This document shows, piece after piece, positions 10,672 through 20,571 of a stretch of DNA of 64,000 bases. Positions within the stretch are counted from its first letter, which is position 1; each line of letters begins with the position of its first letter. Origin of the DNA: Chimaeribacter coloradensis. GTDB taxonomy: Bacteria > Pseudomonadota > Gammaproteobacteria > Enterobacterales > Enterobacteriaceae. Position numbers and translations under genes: made by a program. Below the pieces are notes generated by a model. That model had not been told where the DNA came from. It searched no databases and saw only the letters and a list, made by a program, of their open reading frames with translations. The stretch covers positions 1 through 64,000 of the forward strand of contig NZ_PJZH01000020.1 of assembly GCF_002858715.1 (NCBI RefSeq). Direction: 5' to 3'.

Positions 10672-13600
10672 TTATTCACCCCCACACACATACGCCGTCT
10701 GGGTGGTTTCCGGGTAAGAGTTCTGTACGCCGCGTGAGAGGTCGGAGGCGAAGTAGTAGTTAAGCTGCGACAGATCGCTCTCGTTGGTCCAGTAGTCACT
10801 GGAGGTATCCCAGTTATAGGCGCTCATGTCACCCCACAGGTTGACCAGGCTGGTGACGTTGCCGAGCGTCGGCAGCCCGCCACTGCCCAGGCACGCAGCA
10901 ACGGCCGTTGGGTGGTCGCCCTGCGCGCTGGAACCGGCGGTATTAAACCAGCTGACGAAGTTCCAGTTCTCCGTCAGGGTCTGCTGGGTCAGGTTGTCGG
11001 TGATGGTGATGCTGAGCGGGCCATCGCCGGGGTTGTCGTTGAAAGTCACGGTGCCGTCACTCTCTACCGAGACCGCCGCGCTGCTGCTCACCCAGGTCAG
11101 GTTGCCCGATCCCCCGGCCAGCGTGATGTGGAAGCGCGCCCCCGGCCAGGCGATGCCCGGCCCCTGCCCGAAGGTTTTGCCGTTGGCATTGCCGCCGCTG
11201 GCGTCCACCGCCTCACGTGATACCACCGTCATCGGCGTGGTGAAGCTGACGTTGGCGGTGGCGGTTTTCGCCGGGTTCTGATCCAGCGTGGCCGTGAGCA
11301 CTACCGGTGCCAGCGTCGTGGCACTGCTGACGTTGACGCTCCCGCTCCCGGAGGGGCTCAGCGTGATCGGGCTGCCGATGACGTTAACCCCGGCGTTGTC
11401 CGCCGTCAGCGTCACGGTGCCGACAATCGGGTTGTTGAACGCATCCACCACCAGGACTGACACCGCATTTTCCGTGTCGGTGGTGTAGATGCCGTTGCCG
11501 GACGGCGTCAGCGTCACCACCGCGGTGTTCAGGTCAGGAATGAACTGGTACGGCCCGCCGGTGCCGGTCACGCCGTTACTCAGGCGTGCCGCCACCGTTG
11601 TGGTCGTGCCTGCCTGCTGGCTGGTGAGGTTGAAGGTCACCTGCCCGTTGGCGTCGGTGGTGCCGCTGGGTACCGAGAGCTGGCCGAAGTCGGTGGTGTA
11701 GGTCACCGGCAGATCCGGCAGCACGTTGTTGTTGGCGTCACGTACCGTAGCGGTGACGATAATCGGCGTCACGCCGTCGGCCGGTACGGTGTCGGTATTG
11801 GCCTGCACCGTGACCACCGCAGTCGTGATGTCCGCCGTGAAGGTCACCGGATCGGCCCCGGTTGCCGTGCCGTTCAGGGTGGCGGTGAGGTTCGCCACCC
11901 CGGCTGCCACGCTGGTCAGGCCAACCGTCAGCACACCGTCACTGCCGGTGGTGCCGCCCGGTGCCGAGAGCGTGCCGAGCGAGCTATTCCAGGTGATCGC
12001 CTGACCGGCCACCGGGTTGCTGTTGGCGTCGAGCACCGTGGCGGTATAGGTCACGCTGTCGCTGCCGTTGGCAATGGCGGTGGTGCGGTCAACCGTCAGG
12101 CTGGCAATCGTGGCGGTGGAGGCGTCCGCGATAAAGGCCGCGGCCGGGGCGCCTACCGCTGTTCCGCCGTTGACGCTGCCGCTTACCGCCACCGGCCCCG
12201 CCTGGGTGCTCACCAGCGGCAACGCCAGTTGCCCGGCGGCGTCGGTCTGGCCGGTGCCGCCGTTGGCGAAGGTGCCGCGGTCGGTGGTCAGGGTCACGGT
12301 CTGGTTCGCCAGCAGGTTGCCGTTGGCATCCGCCACGGTGGCGGTGTAGGTCAGCGCATCCGTGCCGTTCGCCACGGCGGTGGGCTTGTCTACCGTCAGG
12401 GCGGTGATCTGCGCCGTCGAGGCATCGGCCGTGAAGGTCACCACCGGTGCGGCCGAGGCCGTACCGCCGCTGAGCTGCGCGTTGACCTGCGCCGCCCCGG
12501 CCACCGTGCTGCTGAGGGTGATGGTCGCCAGCCCGTCCGCGCCGGTGCTGCTCTGCGCGCCGGACAGCGTGCCGAGGGTGGTGGCCCAGTTCACCGCGAT
12601 GCCGGTCAGCGGGTTGTTGTTGGCATCGGTGACGGTGGCGGTGTAGGTCGCCGCATCACTGCCGTTCGCCAGCGCGCTGGTTTTGTCCACCGTGACCGTG
12701 GTGATGCGGGCAGTGGAAGGATCAGCGGTAAAGGTCACCGGCGTGGCGTTGATGGTCGCGCCGTTGGTCAGCGACCCGCCCACCGTGGCCGTCCCGGCCA
12801 GGATACTGGTCAGCGTGGTCTGCACCTGCCCGGCGGCGTTGGTCACCGCGGTGGTGGTGCCCAGCGTGCCGAGGTCGGTGGTGAGCGTGACCGTCTGCCC
12901 GGCCACCGGGTTGTTGTTGATGTCCCGGACGGTGGCGACATAGGTGATGGCGTCGCTGCCGTTTGCCAGGGCAGTGGTTTTGTCCGGTGTCAGGGTCGCG
13001 ATGGTGACGGTGGCCGGGTCACCGGTAAAGGTCACCTCCTCCGCCGCCCGCGGCGCACTGCTGCCGGCCTGCGCATTCACCACCGCCGCACCGGCTTGCA
13101 GGCTGGTCAGGCTGATGGTGGCGGTGCCCTCCGGCCCAGTGGTGCTGGTGGGCGCGGAGAGCGTGGCGAAGTTCGTCGTCCAGCTCACCGTCTGGTTGGC
13201 GACCGGGTTGCCCTGCGCATCGGTCACGGTGGCGGTGTAGACCGCCTGATCGCTGCCGTTGGCCAGCACCAGCCGTTTATCCACGGTGAGCGCGGTCACG
13301 GTGGCGCTGCTGGTATCGGCCACGAAGGTCACGGTTTGCGCGGTTTTCGCCGGCTGGTTCGGGATGGTGGCCGAGACAATCGCCTCGCCGCGCTCGGTGC
13401 TGGTCAGGGTGGTGAGGTAGTGCCCTTCGGCGTTGGTGACGCCGGTGGGCGCTGCCAGCGTGCCGCGATCGGTGGTCAGGGTGATCGCCACGCCGCTCAC
13501 CGGGTTGTTGTTGGCATCCAGCACCAGCGCGTCATAGGTCACCGGGTCGCTGCCGTTGGCGACGGCAGTGAGTTTATCCGGCGTCAGCGTGCTGACCACC

Positions 13601-16122
13601 GCCGTGGACGGATCGCCGCTGAAGGTGATGGGATCGGCCGCGATCGCCGCATTATTGTTAAGCCGTGCCGACACCTGCGCACTGCCCGCCACGGCGCTGG
13701 TCAGGGTGATGCTGCTGGTGCCGTTGACGCCGGTGGTGGTGCTCTCAGCGGACATCTCGCCCAGTGTCGTCGCCCAGTTCACGGTCTGCCCGGGGATCAG
13801 GTTGCCGTTGGCATCCACGACGGTGACAGTGACGGTGACCGCATCCGCGCCGTTGGCCAGCGCCTGGGTTTTATCTTCGGTGATCTGGCTGAAGGTGGCG
13901 GTGGCGGCATCCGGCACGAACAGCACCGGCGGGGCCTGCACCGGCTCGGAACCGGTCGGCTGCCCGACCAGCGTCACCTGCGCAATCTCCAGCGCGATCC
14001 CGGCCTGGGTACTGGTCAGCGTCACGGTGGCGATGCCGTTTTCATCCGTGGTACTGGCAGGCACCGCATCCTCACCGAGTGAGGTGGCCCAGCGCACCAG
14101 CACCCCTTTCACCGGCCGGTCGTTGTCATCCAGCACCTGGGCGCTGTAGATCACCGGATCCTGCCCGTTGGCGACGGCGCGGTTTTTATTCACCGTCAGG
14201 CTGGCGATACGCGCATTACGCACCGCAACCGTTTCATTGACGGTGGCAGTTGCCAGCGTCACCGCCCCGACGGACGGCGTGATCACCACGCTGCCGGGGT
14301 TATTGCCTGCGGTGAGCAGCACCTGATAAACGCCCGGCGCCGTTTCATTGACGTTGCCGAGCTGCGCGGCCACGGCCGGTTGGGTGCTGCTGTCGGTGAG
14401 GGTTTCCGCCAGCGCAAATTTCAGGTTCGCCCCCAGCCCGGAAACCGGGTTGCCGTCGGTGTCGACAATTTTCACCTCCACCAGCGAGGTGCTCTGGCCG
14501 TCGGCCAGGATGTCCGTTGGGGTGGCGGTGGTGGTGGATTTCACATTATCGATTGCCGCGCCGCTGACGGTAATCAGTGAGGAGGCGGTATTGGAGCGGT
14601 TGCCTTTGGTGTCCGCCGCGATGCCGGAGAGCGGGTAGCTGTTGGGGCTGCCGTCATAGCGGTAGGGCGGCATTTTCACCTGATAGCGCCCGCCGCCGAG
14701 GTCAACCACCGCGCCGCCGGCCGCCACCAGTTCGCTCTGCTGCCACTCAATGCGGGACAGCGCATATTTAGATTGCAGGGTGTAGCCGATGTCATACGTC
14801 TGGCCGCTGCGGCCGGTGATTTCCGGCGGCAGGCCGAGGGTGATGAGGATCTTCTTGCGGAACTCCATCACGATCTCGTTGTTGCGGTCTACCAGGTCGA
14901 GCCGGCTGCCCGCCAGGCTGCGTTTCAGCGCCACATTTTCCGACGCGACCTGCTCCTCCCACGGCACGCCGAAGGTGTAGTTCACCATCATGCTGTAGCG
15001 GGTGTCGTCCATGCCGCCTTTGCCCTGGCGGTAGTCGACGCCGAAGCTCACCAGCGGCACCGGGGTATAGTTCAGCCCCACGGTGATGGCGTGCGGATCT
15101 TTCTGCCGGTTATCGATGCCGAACAGCGCCACGCTGTTGCCGTAGTACTGTTCATATGCCAGCTTGCCGCCCACCTGCGGGTAGGCGGGGATATAGCCCT
15201 GCGCCATCACATCCCAGCCGTTGGCCGGGCGCTCCTCATAATCTTCCAGCTGTTTGGAGTCCACCCAGTTGGTCAGGCGCATATAGACGTTGGTGGAGAG
15301 TTTCAGGTAGTCGCGCCACGCCTCCAGCCCCAGCCCGAGGCGGGCGTTGTTGTTGGTGACTTCCTGATCGTAGAAGGCGTTGTAGCCGAACATCCAGCCG
15401 TTATCGGTAAAGTGGCGCTGGCCGACGCCGAGGTTGGCGATCACCCGGTCGTCGGTGTCGCGCACGCCGAACTGGGTGAAGAAAATGCGGGATGGGCTCT
15501 GCCAGATCGGCGTCAGCATATCCAGCGAGCTGCTGTCGAGGTCACTGCCGTCGGAGACCGCCAGATTGGCGCGCACGGTGCCGAACTGGCTGAGCCAGCC
15601 CTCCACGGTAGAGGTGGCGGCCTGCGCCACCTGCCCCTGCACAAAGTTCTGCGCGGCGTCGCCGTTGCTGTAACGGCTGCCGGTGGCCTGGCCGAAGGCT
15701 TTGGCCTGCTGGGCGAAGGCGCGGTTATCCGGCATTTTCTCTTCGCTGAGTGGGGCGCTGCCCAGCAGCGGCAGGGCCTGATCACGCTCGCTCATCGGGA
15801 TCAGCAGGATGTCCCCGCCGCCGAGCTTAAGCATCGCCGCGCGGTCGGGCTGGCGGTACTGGTTCAGTTCCCAGAGGTCGTCCAGAGTGAGGTTTTTACG
15901 CTGCGCCACGATGGCCGCGTTTTCACCGGGTTGCAGGGTGTACATGCTGGCGCGGCTGAGGGTCTGCTCCTCCAGCCGGAGGCCGGGGGGTGCCGCCCGC
16001 GCCTGAATCGGCAGTGCCACGAGTAACACCTGGAGGAAAATTTGCAGCCATGCGGTGCACAGCAACAGACAGCGGTGCGCACGCACCGCCCCAAGAAGAG
16101 ACGCGCCGGAAGAAACGTTCAT
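10672..16122 (-). CDS. Inverse autotransporter (intimin/invasin type) with Ig-like repeats
   Basis: An 1816-residue adhesin candidate. Order: extended signal peptide (about 1-43, ending in ARA), a LysM domain (about 60-109, MYTLQPGENAAIVAQRKNL) that can bind periplasmic peptidoglycan, a 12-strand-type outer-membrane barrel (about 155-390, with FGYNAFYD and ANGWDVMAQGYIPAYPQ), then a passenger of about eleven bacterial Ig-like (BIG_1) domains of roughly 97 residues, each with a variant of VDKTxAxANGSDxxTYTATVxDANNNPV. The last 73 residues begin at Cys1744 and end with a Cys1813 motif (AYVCGGE), resembling the disulfide-closed C-type-lectin-like tip of invasins. The ATG is poorly preceded by a Shine-Dalgarno match. 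Related to YeeJ/invasin; the receptor is unknown. Confidence 0.9.
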   Translation of the reverse strand: MNVSSGASLLGAVRAHRCLLLCTAWLQIFLQVLLVALPIQARAAPPGLRLEEQTLSRASMYTLQPGENAAIVAQRKNLTLDDLWELNQYRQPDRAAMLKLGGGDILLIPMSERDQALPLLGSAPLSEEKMPDNRAFAQQAKAFGQATGSRYSNGDAAQNFVQGQVAQAATSTVEGWLSQFGTVRANLAVSDGSDLDSSSLDMLTPIWQSPSRIFFTQFGVRDTDDRVIANLGVGQRHFTDNGWMFGYNAFYDQEVTNNNARLGLGLEAWRDYLKLSTNVYMRLTNWVDSKQLEDYEERPANGWDVMAQGYIPAYPQVGGKLAYEQYYGNSVALFGIDNRQKDPHAITVGLNYTPVPLVSFGVDYRQGKGGMDDTRYSMMVNYTFGVPWEEQVASENVALKRSLAGSRLDLVDRNNEIVMEFRKKILITLGLPPEITGRSGQTYDIGYTLQSKYALSRIEWQQSELVAAGGAVVDLGGGRYQVKMPPYRYDGSPNSYPLSGIAADTKGNRSNTASSLITVSGAAIDNVKSTTTATPTDILADGQSTSLVEVKIVDTDGNPVSGLGANLKFALAETLTDSSTQPAVAAQLGNVNETAPGVYQVLLTAGNNPGSVVITPSVGAVTLATATVNETVAVRNARIASLTVNKNRAVANGQDPVIYSAQVLDDNDRPVKGVLVRWATSLGEDAVPASTTDENGIATVTLTSTQAGIALEIAQVTLVGQPTGSEPVQAPPVLFVPDAATATFSQITEDKTQALANGADAVTVTVTVVDANGNLIPGQTVNWATTLGEMSAESTTTGVNGTSSITLTSAVAGSAQVSARLNNNAAIAADPITFSGDPSTAVVSTLTPDKLTAVANGSDPVTYDALVLDANNNPVSGVAITLTTDRGTLAAPTGVTNAEGHYLTTLTSTERGEAIVSATIPNQPAKTAQTVTFVADTSSATVTALTVDKRLVLANGSDQAVYTATVTDAQGNPVANQTVSWTTNFATLSAPTSTTGPEGTATISLTSLQAGAAVVNAQAGSSAPRAAEEVTFTGDPATVTIATLTPDKTTALANGSDAITYVATVRDINNNPVAGQTVTLTTDLGTLGTTTAVTNAAGQVQTTLTSILAGTATVGGSLTNGATINATPVTFTADPSTARITTVTVDKTSALANGSDAATYTATVTDANNNPLTGIAVNWATTLGTLSGAQSSTGADGLATITLSSTVAGAAQVNAQLSGGTASAAPVVTFTADASTAQITALTVDKPTAVANGTDALTYTATVADANGNLLANQTVTLTTDRGTFANGGTGQTDAAGQLALPLVSTQAGPVAVSGSVNGGTAVGAPAAAFIADASTATIASLTVDRTTAIANGSDSVTYTATVLDANSNPVAGQAITWNSSLGTLSAPGGTTGSDGVLTVGLTSVAAGVANLTATLNGTATGADPVTFTADITTAVVTVQANTDTVPADGVTPIIVTATVRDANNNVLPDLPVTYTTDFGQLSVPSGTTDANGQVTFNLTSQQAGTTTTVAARLSNGVTGTGGPYQFIPDLNTAVVTLTPSGNGIYTTDTENAVSVLVVDAFNNPIVGTVTLTADNAGVNVIGSPITLSPSGSGSVNVSSATTLAPVVLTATLDQNPAKTATANVSFTTPMTVVSREAVDASGGNANGKTFGQGPGIAWPGARFHITLAGGSGNLTWVSSSAAVSVESDGTVTFNDNPGDGPLSITITDNLTQQTLTENWNFVSWFNTAGSSAQGDHPTAVAACLGSGGLPTLGNVTSLVNLWGDMSAYNWDTSSDYWTNESDLSQLNYYFASDLSRGVQNSYPETTQTAYVCGGE
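11200..14580 (-). repeat. Tandem coding repeats for Ig-like domains
   Basis: About eleven units of roughly 290 bp, divergent in sequence but sharing the ANGSD...TYTATV...DANNNP core after translation. The unit edges are approximate. Such arrays change length by recombination and are prone to misassembly from short reads. Confidence 0.8.
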
Positions 16123-16851
16123 TTGTTATATCCCACCCTGTTTACCGAATTTTAAATAAAGCCGGCCCGCGTCTTTTGAGCACGCACGTACGCGGGAATA
16201 AGAGGCCGGTTAATTCCGGCCACTTTTGGGAAACAGACCACTGCCTATAAAAGCGGTGAACGGCTGGCACCGCCGGATGTCACAAAGAGAAGGTAAAGCG
16301 AACAAGGAATAACTGACCATAAACCTATAGCCTTTAATTAACACTGTCAAACACCGCTGCTTATTTTAAATGCCGGCATTCTCACCGCATTAATTGGCTT
16401 CGCCAACCGGCAGGCTGCGCGGAATCCCGGCATGATTTACAGTCAATTTGCTGTTTATCAAGCATAAATGAATACAGGCGCGCCGTATCACGTTGCCGGG
16501 GCCGCTATTTCTGTGAAAAAATGAGCTTATTTAACGCCGGATAAAAATAAGGCGTATCTCACACTTTTATCCGGCTAATGCCAGGGAATATTAATAATTA
16601 ACCTATGGCGTTAAAAATAGTGTTAACCATTATCCGGCTGACTGGTTACTTTTTTTAATCATCGGTTGTTTATCATGCTAAATTCAAGCTGTTCATGTCG
16701 CTGGGAAAAACGGCGCGCCCGGCAAACCGCGGGAAAGTGCAATAAAAGATCGATAAGGCGGGGCGCGGGAAGGGAAATAAAAAGCGTTAAAGCTGATAAA
16801 TAAACAGGCGGCACGCGGCCGCCTGAGAAAATTTTATTTATCCCAAGGGGG
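16123..16851. other. AT-rich intergenic region upstream of the inverse autotransporter
   Basis: 729 bp with no credible gene on either strand and visibly lower GC than the flanks. It must hold the promoter of the adhesin gene. GCCGGATAAAA (16536-16546) and TTTTATCCGGC (16565-16575) form a perfect 11-bp inverted repeat around 18 bp, and TATCCGGCT recurs near 16630. AT-rich upstream regions of adhesin genes are common H-NS targets, which is inference here. Confidence 0.6.
16795..16825 (-). terminator. alr terminator
   Basis: CAGGCGGC-N5-GCCGCCTG stem followed on the minus strand by TTTATTTAT, 27 bp after the alr stop. Confidence 0.8.
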
Positions 16852-17931
16852 TTATTCGCCCGGGTACTCCATCGCCACGCGTGACGTCAGCTTGGTGATC
16901 AGCTCATAGGCGCTGATGCCGGTGGCCGCGGCCACGCGCTCGACCGGCAACACGTCACCCCAGAGGATGGCGTCATCCCCGACCCGATCCTGCGCACCGG
17001 GGCCGAGATCCACGGAGATCATGTCCATCGACACCCGGCCGACAATCGGCACTTCACGGCCGTTGATCCACACCGGCGTGCCGGTGGGGGCGCTGCGCGG
17101 GTAGCCGTCACCGTAGCCGATGGCGATCACGCCGAGGCGGGTGTCGCGTTCACTCTGCCAGATGCCGTTATAGCCCACCGGCTCCCCTGCCCGGTGTTCA
17201 CGCACCGCGATCAGGCTGGCTTTCAGGGTCATCGCCGGCTGGAAGCCGTGATCCGTGGCCTGCCCCTGCGCCAGCGGCGATACGCCGTAGAGCACAATGC
17301 CGGGGCGCACCCAGTGGCGGTGCGCGTCGGCCCACAGCAGGATGCCGCCGGACGCGGCAATCGACTGCTCGCCCGGTTTGCCCTGGGCGAAGCGGTCGAA
17401 ACAGGCGAGCTGGTCCAGCGTGGTGCGCTTTTCCGGCTCATCGGCGCTGCTGAAGTGGCTCATGATGTTGACCGGCTGGCTGACGTTGGCGCAGGCGCAG
17501 AGGCGGCGGTAGAAGGCTTCCGCCTCTTCCGGGCGCACGCCGAGCCGGTGCATGCCGCTGTCGAGCTTCATCCAGACTTTTACCGGCCGCGGCAGATCGG
17601 CCTGCTCCAGCGCCTGAAGCTGCTCCTCGCTGTGCACGGCGGTGTCGATGTTATTCGCCACCAGCACCGGCAGATCGTCCGCGCTGAAGAAGCCCTCCAG
17701 CAGCAGGATCGGTTTTACGATGCCGCCGGAACGCAGGGTCAGCGCCTCGCCGATGCGCGCCACGCCGTAGCAGTCGGCATCTTGCAGGGTGTGCGCCGTC
17801 TCCAGCAGCCCGTGGCCGTAGGCGTTGGCCTTGACCACGGCGACCAGATGGCTTTGCGGGGCCAGCCGGCGCACCTGTTGCAGGTTATGGCGCAGGGCGC
17901 GGCGGTCGATCACCGCGGTTGCCGCTTTCAT
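16852..17931 (-). CDS. alr: Alanine racemase
   Basis: PLP enzyme that makes D-alanine for peptidoglycan. The 359 residues match the family. The PLP lysine is Lys34 in [10 protein letters not shown] and the second catalytic base is Tyr254 in [18 protein letters not shown] and [12 protein letters not shown] are also conserved. It lies 42 bp behind dnaB on the same strand, the usual dnaB-alr pair, and is ended by a clear terminator. Confidence 0.96.
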   Translation of the reverse strand: MKAATAVIDRRALRHNLQQVRRLAPQSHLVAVVKANAYGHGLLETAHTLQDADCYGVARIGEALTLRSGGIVKPILLLEGFFSADDLPVLVANNIDTAVHSEEQLQALEQADLPRPVKVWMKLDSGMHRLGVRPEEAEAFYRRLCACANVSQPVNIMSHFSSADEPEKRTTLDQLACFDRFAQGKPGEQSIAASGGILLWADAHRHWVRPGIVLYGVSPLAQGQATDHGFQPAMTLKASLIAVREHRAGEPVGYNGIWQSERDTRLGVIAIGYGDGYPRSAPTGTPVWINGREVPIVGRVSMDMISVDLGPGAQDRVGDDAILWGDVLPVERVAAATGISAYELITKLTSRVAMEYPGE

Positions 17932-17973
17932 GTTTCGTCCTTATCCGGGGTAAACCGTGAGTGGGGTAAACCG

Positions 17974-19380
17974 TTATTCGTCGTCGTATTGCGGGCCGGC
18001 GTAGTTGTCAAAGCGTGACCACTGGCCGTTAAAGGTCAGCCGCACCGAGCCAATCGGGCCGTTACGCTGTTTCCCGATGATGATCTCCGCGATGCCCTTC
18101 AGGTCACTGTTTTCGTGGTAGACCTCGTCGCGGTAGATGAACATGATCAGGTCAGCATCCTGCTCGATGGAGCCGGACTCACGCAGGTCGGAGTTGACCG
18201 GGCGCTTGTCGGCGCGCTGCTCCAGAGAGCGGTTGAGCTGCGACAGCGCCACCACCGGCACCTGCAACTCTTTCGCCAGCGCTTTGAGGGAGCGGGAGAT
18301 CTCGGCGATCTCCAGCGTACGGTTGTCCGAGAGCGACGGCACGCGCATCAGCTGGAGGTAGTCGATCATGATCATGCTCAGGCCGCCATGCTCGCGGAAT
18401 ACGCGCCGGGCGCGCGAGCGCACCTCGGTCGGCGTCAGGCCGGAGGAGTCATCGATGTACATGTTGCGCTTCTCCAGCAGGATGCCCATGGTGCTGGAGA
18501 TGCGCGCCCAGTCCTCATCATCAAGCTGGCCGGTACGAATGCGCGTCTGGTCGACGCGCGACAGCGACGCCAGCATACGCATCATCAGCTGCTCGCCGGG
18601 CATCTCCAGGCTGAAGATCAGCACCGGTTTCTCCTGGAGCATCGCGGCGTTTTCGCACAGGTTCATGGCGAAGGTGGTTTTCCCCATTGACGGGCGCGCC
18701 GCTACGATAATCAGGTCAGATTTCTGCAACCCGGCGGTTTTCTTGTTGAGATCCTGGTAGCCGGTGTCCACGCCGGTGACGCCGTCGTGCGGGGTCTGGT
18801 AAAGCGACTCAATGCGCGACACCGTGGCTTCCAGGATCTGGTCGATGCTTTTCGGCCCTTCATCCTTGTTGGCGCGGTTTTCGGCGATCTGGAACACGCG
18901 TGACTCGGCGAGATCGAGCAGGTCTTCGCTGCTGCGGCCCTGCGGGTCGTAGCCTGCGTCGGCGATCTCATTCGCCACGGAGATCATCTCACGCACCACC
19001 GCCCGCTCACGCACGATGTCGGCATAGGCGGAGATGTTGGCGGCGCTCGGCGTGTTTTTAGACAGCTCCGCCAGATAGGCGAAGCCGCCCACCGAGTCCA
19101 GATCGCCGCGCTGCTCCAACGACTCCGAGAGCGTGATCAGGTCGATCGGCTTGCTCATCTCCAGCAGGCGCTGCATCTCGGTGAAGATCAGGCGGTGCGG
19201 GCGGCTGAAGAAGTCGTTGGCCGCAACGCGTTCTGATACGTTGTCCCAGCGTTCGTTGTCCAGCATCAGCCCGCCCAGCACGGACTGCTCCGCTTCCAGC
19301 GAATGCGGCGGGAGTTTCAGCCCTTCCATCTGGCGGTCTCGGGTTTCGGTCGGTTTGCTGAAGGGTTTTTTTGCTGACAT
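17974..19380 (-). CDS. dnaB: Replicative DNA helicase
   Basis: Hexameric 5'-3' helicase that drives the replication fork and interacts with primase and DnaC. The 468 residues show the N-terminal helical domain (LPPHSLEAEQSVLGGLMLDN), a linker helix, and a RecA-like motor with Walker A ARPSMGKTT near residue 230, SLEMPGEQLMMR, MIIDYLQLMR and the arginine-finger region. No intein interrupts the motor domain. It diverges from qorA across about 200 bp and is followed by alr. Confidence 0.97.
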   Translation of the reverse strand: MSAKKPFSKPTETRDRQMEGLKLPPHSLEAEQSVLGGLMLDNERWDNVSERVAANDFFSRPHRLIFTEMQRLLEMSKPIDLITLSESLEQRGDLDSVGGFAYLAELSKNTPSAANISAYADIVRERAVVREMISVANEIADAGYDPQGRSSEDLLDLAESRVFQIAENRANKDEGPKSIDQILEATVSRIESLYQTPHDGVTGVDTGYQDLNKKTAGLQKSDLIIVAARPSMGKTTFAMNLCENAAMLQEKPVLIFSLEMPGEQLMMRMLASLSRVDQTRIRTGQLDDEDWARISSTMGILLEKRNMYIDDSSGLTPTEVRSRARRVFREHGGLSMIMIDYLQLMRVPSLSDNRTLEIAEISRSLKALAKELQVPVVALSQLNRSLEQRADKRPVNSDLRESGSIEQDADLIMFIYRDEVYHENSDLKGIAEIIIGKQRNGPIGSVRLTFNGQWSRFDNYAGPQYDDE

Positions 19381-19581
19381 GGGTAGCTATGTTTCCTGGG
19401 GTAAAAAGGCTCCTGCCTGTGAGGAGGGCTGCGGCGGGCGCAGCGGAAATTCGACGCGTCAGTATACTCAATTCTGTTCACGCTTTCCGTACTATCCCTC
19501 AGCAGTGCGATGAAAAGCGTGGGTGGCAAGGCGGCGCGCTTTGGCGTAGCGTGAAAGGAAACCCAAACGGAGATGAGCGAC

Positions 19582-20571
19582 ATGGCTAAACGCATTCAGT
19601 TTTCCGCCACCGGCGGCCCGGACGTGCTGGAGTATGTGGATTTCACCCCGGCGGACCCCGCTGACCGGGAAGTCCAGGTGGAGAACCGGGCTATCGGCAT
19701 CAACTACATCGACACCTATGTGCGCAGCGGCCTCTACGCCCCGGCCTCCCTGCCCTCCGGGCTGGGCACCGAGGCGGCGGGCGTGGTGACCAAAGTCGGC
19801 CGTGACGTCAGCCACCTGAAGCCGGGCGACCGGGTGGTTTACGCCCAGGCTGCGCTGGGTGCCTACAGCGAGGTGCACAATGTCCCGGCGGACAAGGCCG
19901 TGCCGCTGCCGCAGGGGATCAGTTTCGAGCTGGCGGCGGCGTCGTTCCTGAAAGGGCTGACGGTCTACTACCTGCTGCGCAAAACCCATGAGGTGCAGCC
20001 GGGGGAAGTGTTCCTGTTCCATGCGGCAGCGGGCGGCGTGGGGCTGATTGCCTGCCAGTGGGCGAAAGCGCTGGGCGCGAAGCTGATCGGCACCGCAGGC
20101 AGTGATGAGAAAGCGGAACGGGCAAAACAGGCCGGTGCCTGGGCGGTGATCAACTCTCAGCGTGAGGATATCGCCGCGCGCGTGGCGGAGCTGACGCAGG
20201 GCGAAAAAGTGGGTGTGGTGTTTGATTCGGTGGGGAAAGCGACCTGGCTCGACTCCCTCAACAGCCTGAAGCGCCGCGGCCTGATGGTGAGCTTCGGCAA
20301 CGCCTCCGGCCCGGTGACCGGCGTCGATCTCGGCATCCTGAACCAGAAAGGCTCGCTGTTCGTGACCCGCCCGTCGCTCAATGGCTATGTCACGAATTAT
20401 GAGGAGCTGCTCAGCGCCAGCCGCGAACTGTTCGCGATGCTGGCCAGCGGGGCGATCCAGGTGTCAGTGCCGGAGAGCCAGAAGTTCCCGCTCTCCGCGG
20501 CGCAGCGCGCCCATGAACTGCTGCAAAGCCGCGGAACACAAGGCTCCAGCCTGCTGATCCCGGGGCGCTGA
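19582..20571 (+). CDS. qorA: NADPH-dependent quinone oxidoreductase
   Basis: Zinc-independent member of the medium-chain dehydrogenase family that reduces quinones with NADPH. The 329 residues carry GIGTEAAGVV-like GLGTEAAGVVTKVG, HAAAGGVGLIACQWAKALGAKLIGT (Rossmann fold, AAGGVG) and FGNASGPVTG. The ATG at 19582 is chosen because GGAG stands nine bases ahead of it; an ATG at 19573 in frame overlaps that site. Gene position between dnaB and pspG is as in E. coli. Confidence 0.93.
   Translation: MAKRIQFSATGGPDVLEYVDFTPADPADREVQVENRAIGINYIDTYVRSGLYAPASLPSGLGTEAAGVVTKVGRDVSHLKPGDRVVYAQAALGAYSEVHNVPADKAVPLPQGISFELAAASFLKGLTVYYLLRKTHEVQPGEVFLFHAAAGGVGLIACQWAKALGAKLIGTAGSDEKAERAKQAGAWAVINSQREDIAARVAELTQGEKVGVVFDSVGKATWLDSLNSLKRRGLMVSFGNASGPVTGVDLGILNQKGSLFVTRPSLNGYVTNYEELLSASRELFAMLASGAIQVSVPESQKFPLSAAQRAHELLQSRGTQGSSLLIPGR

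Noticed and set aside
12229-14082. 617-codon open frame on the plus strand inside the adhesin gene
   Set aside because: It is the antisense of GC-rich Ig-like repeats; translation is Gly/Arg/His-rich with no domain or start signal.
11200-14580. Regularly spaced repeats, considered as CRISPR or satellite DNA
   Set aside because: Units are about 290 bp, divergent, in frame and encode Ig-like domains.
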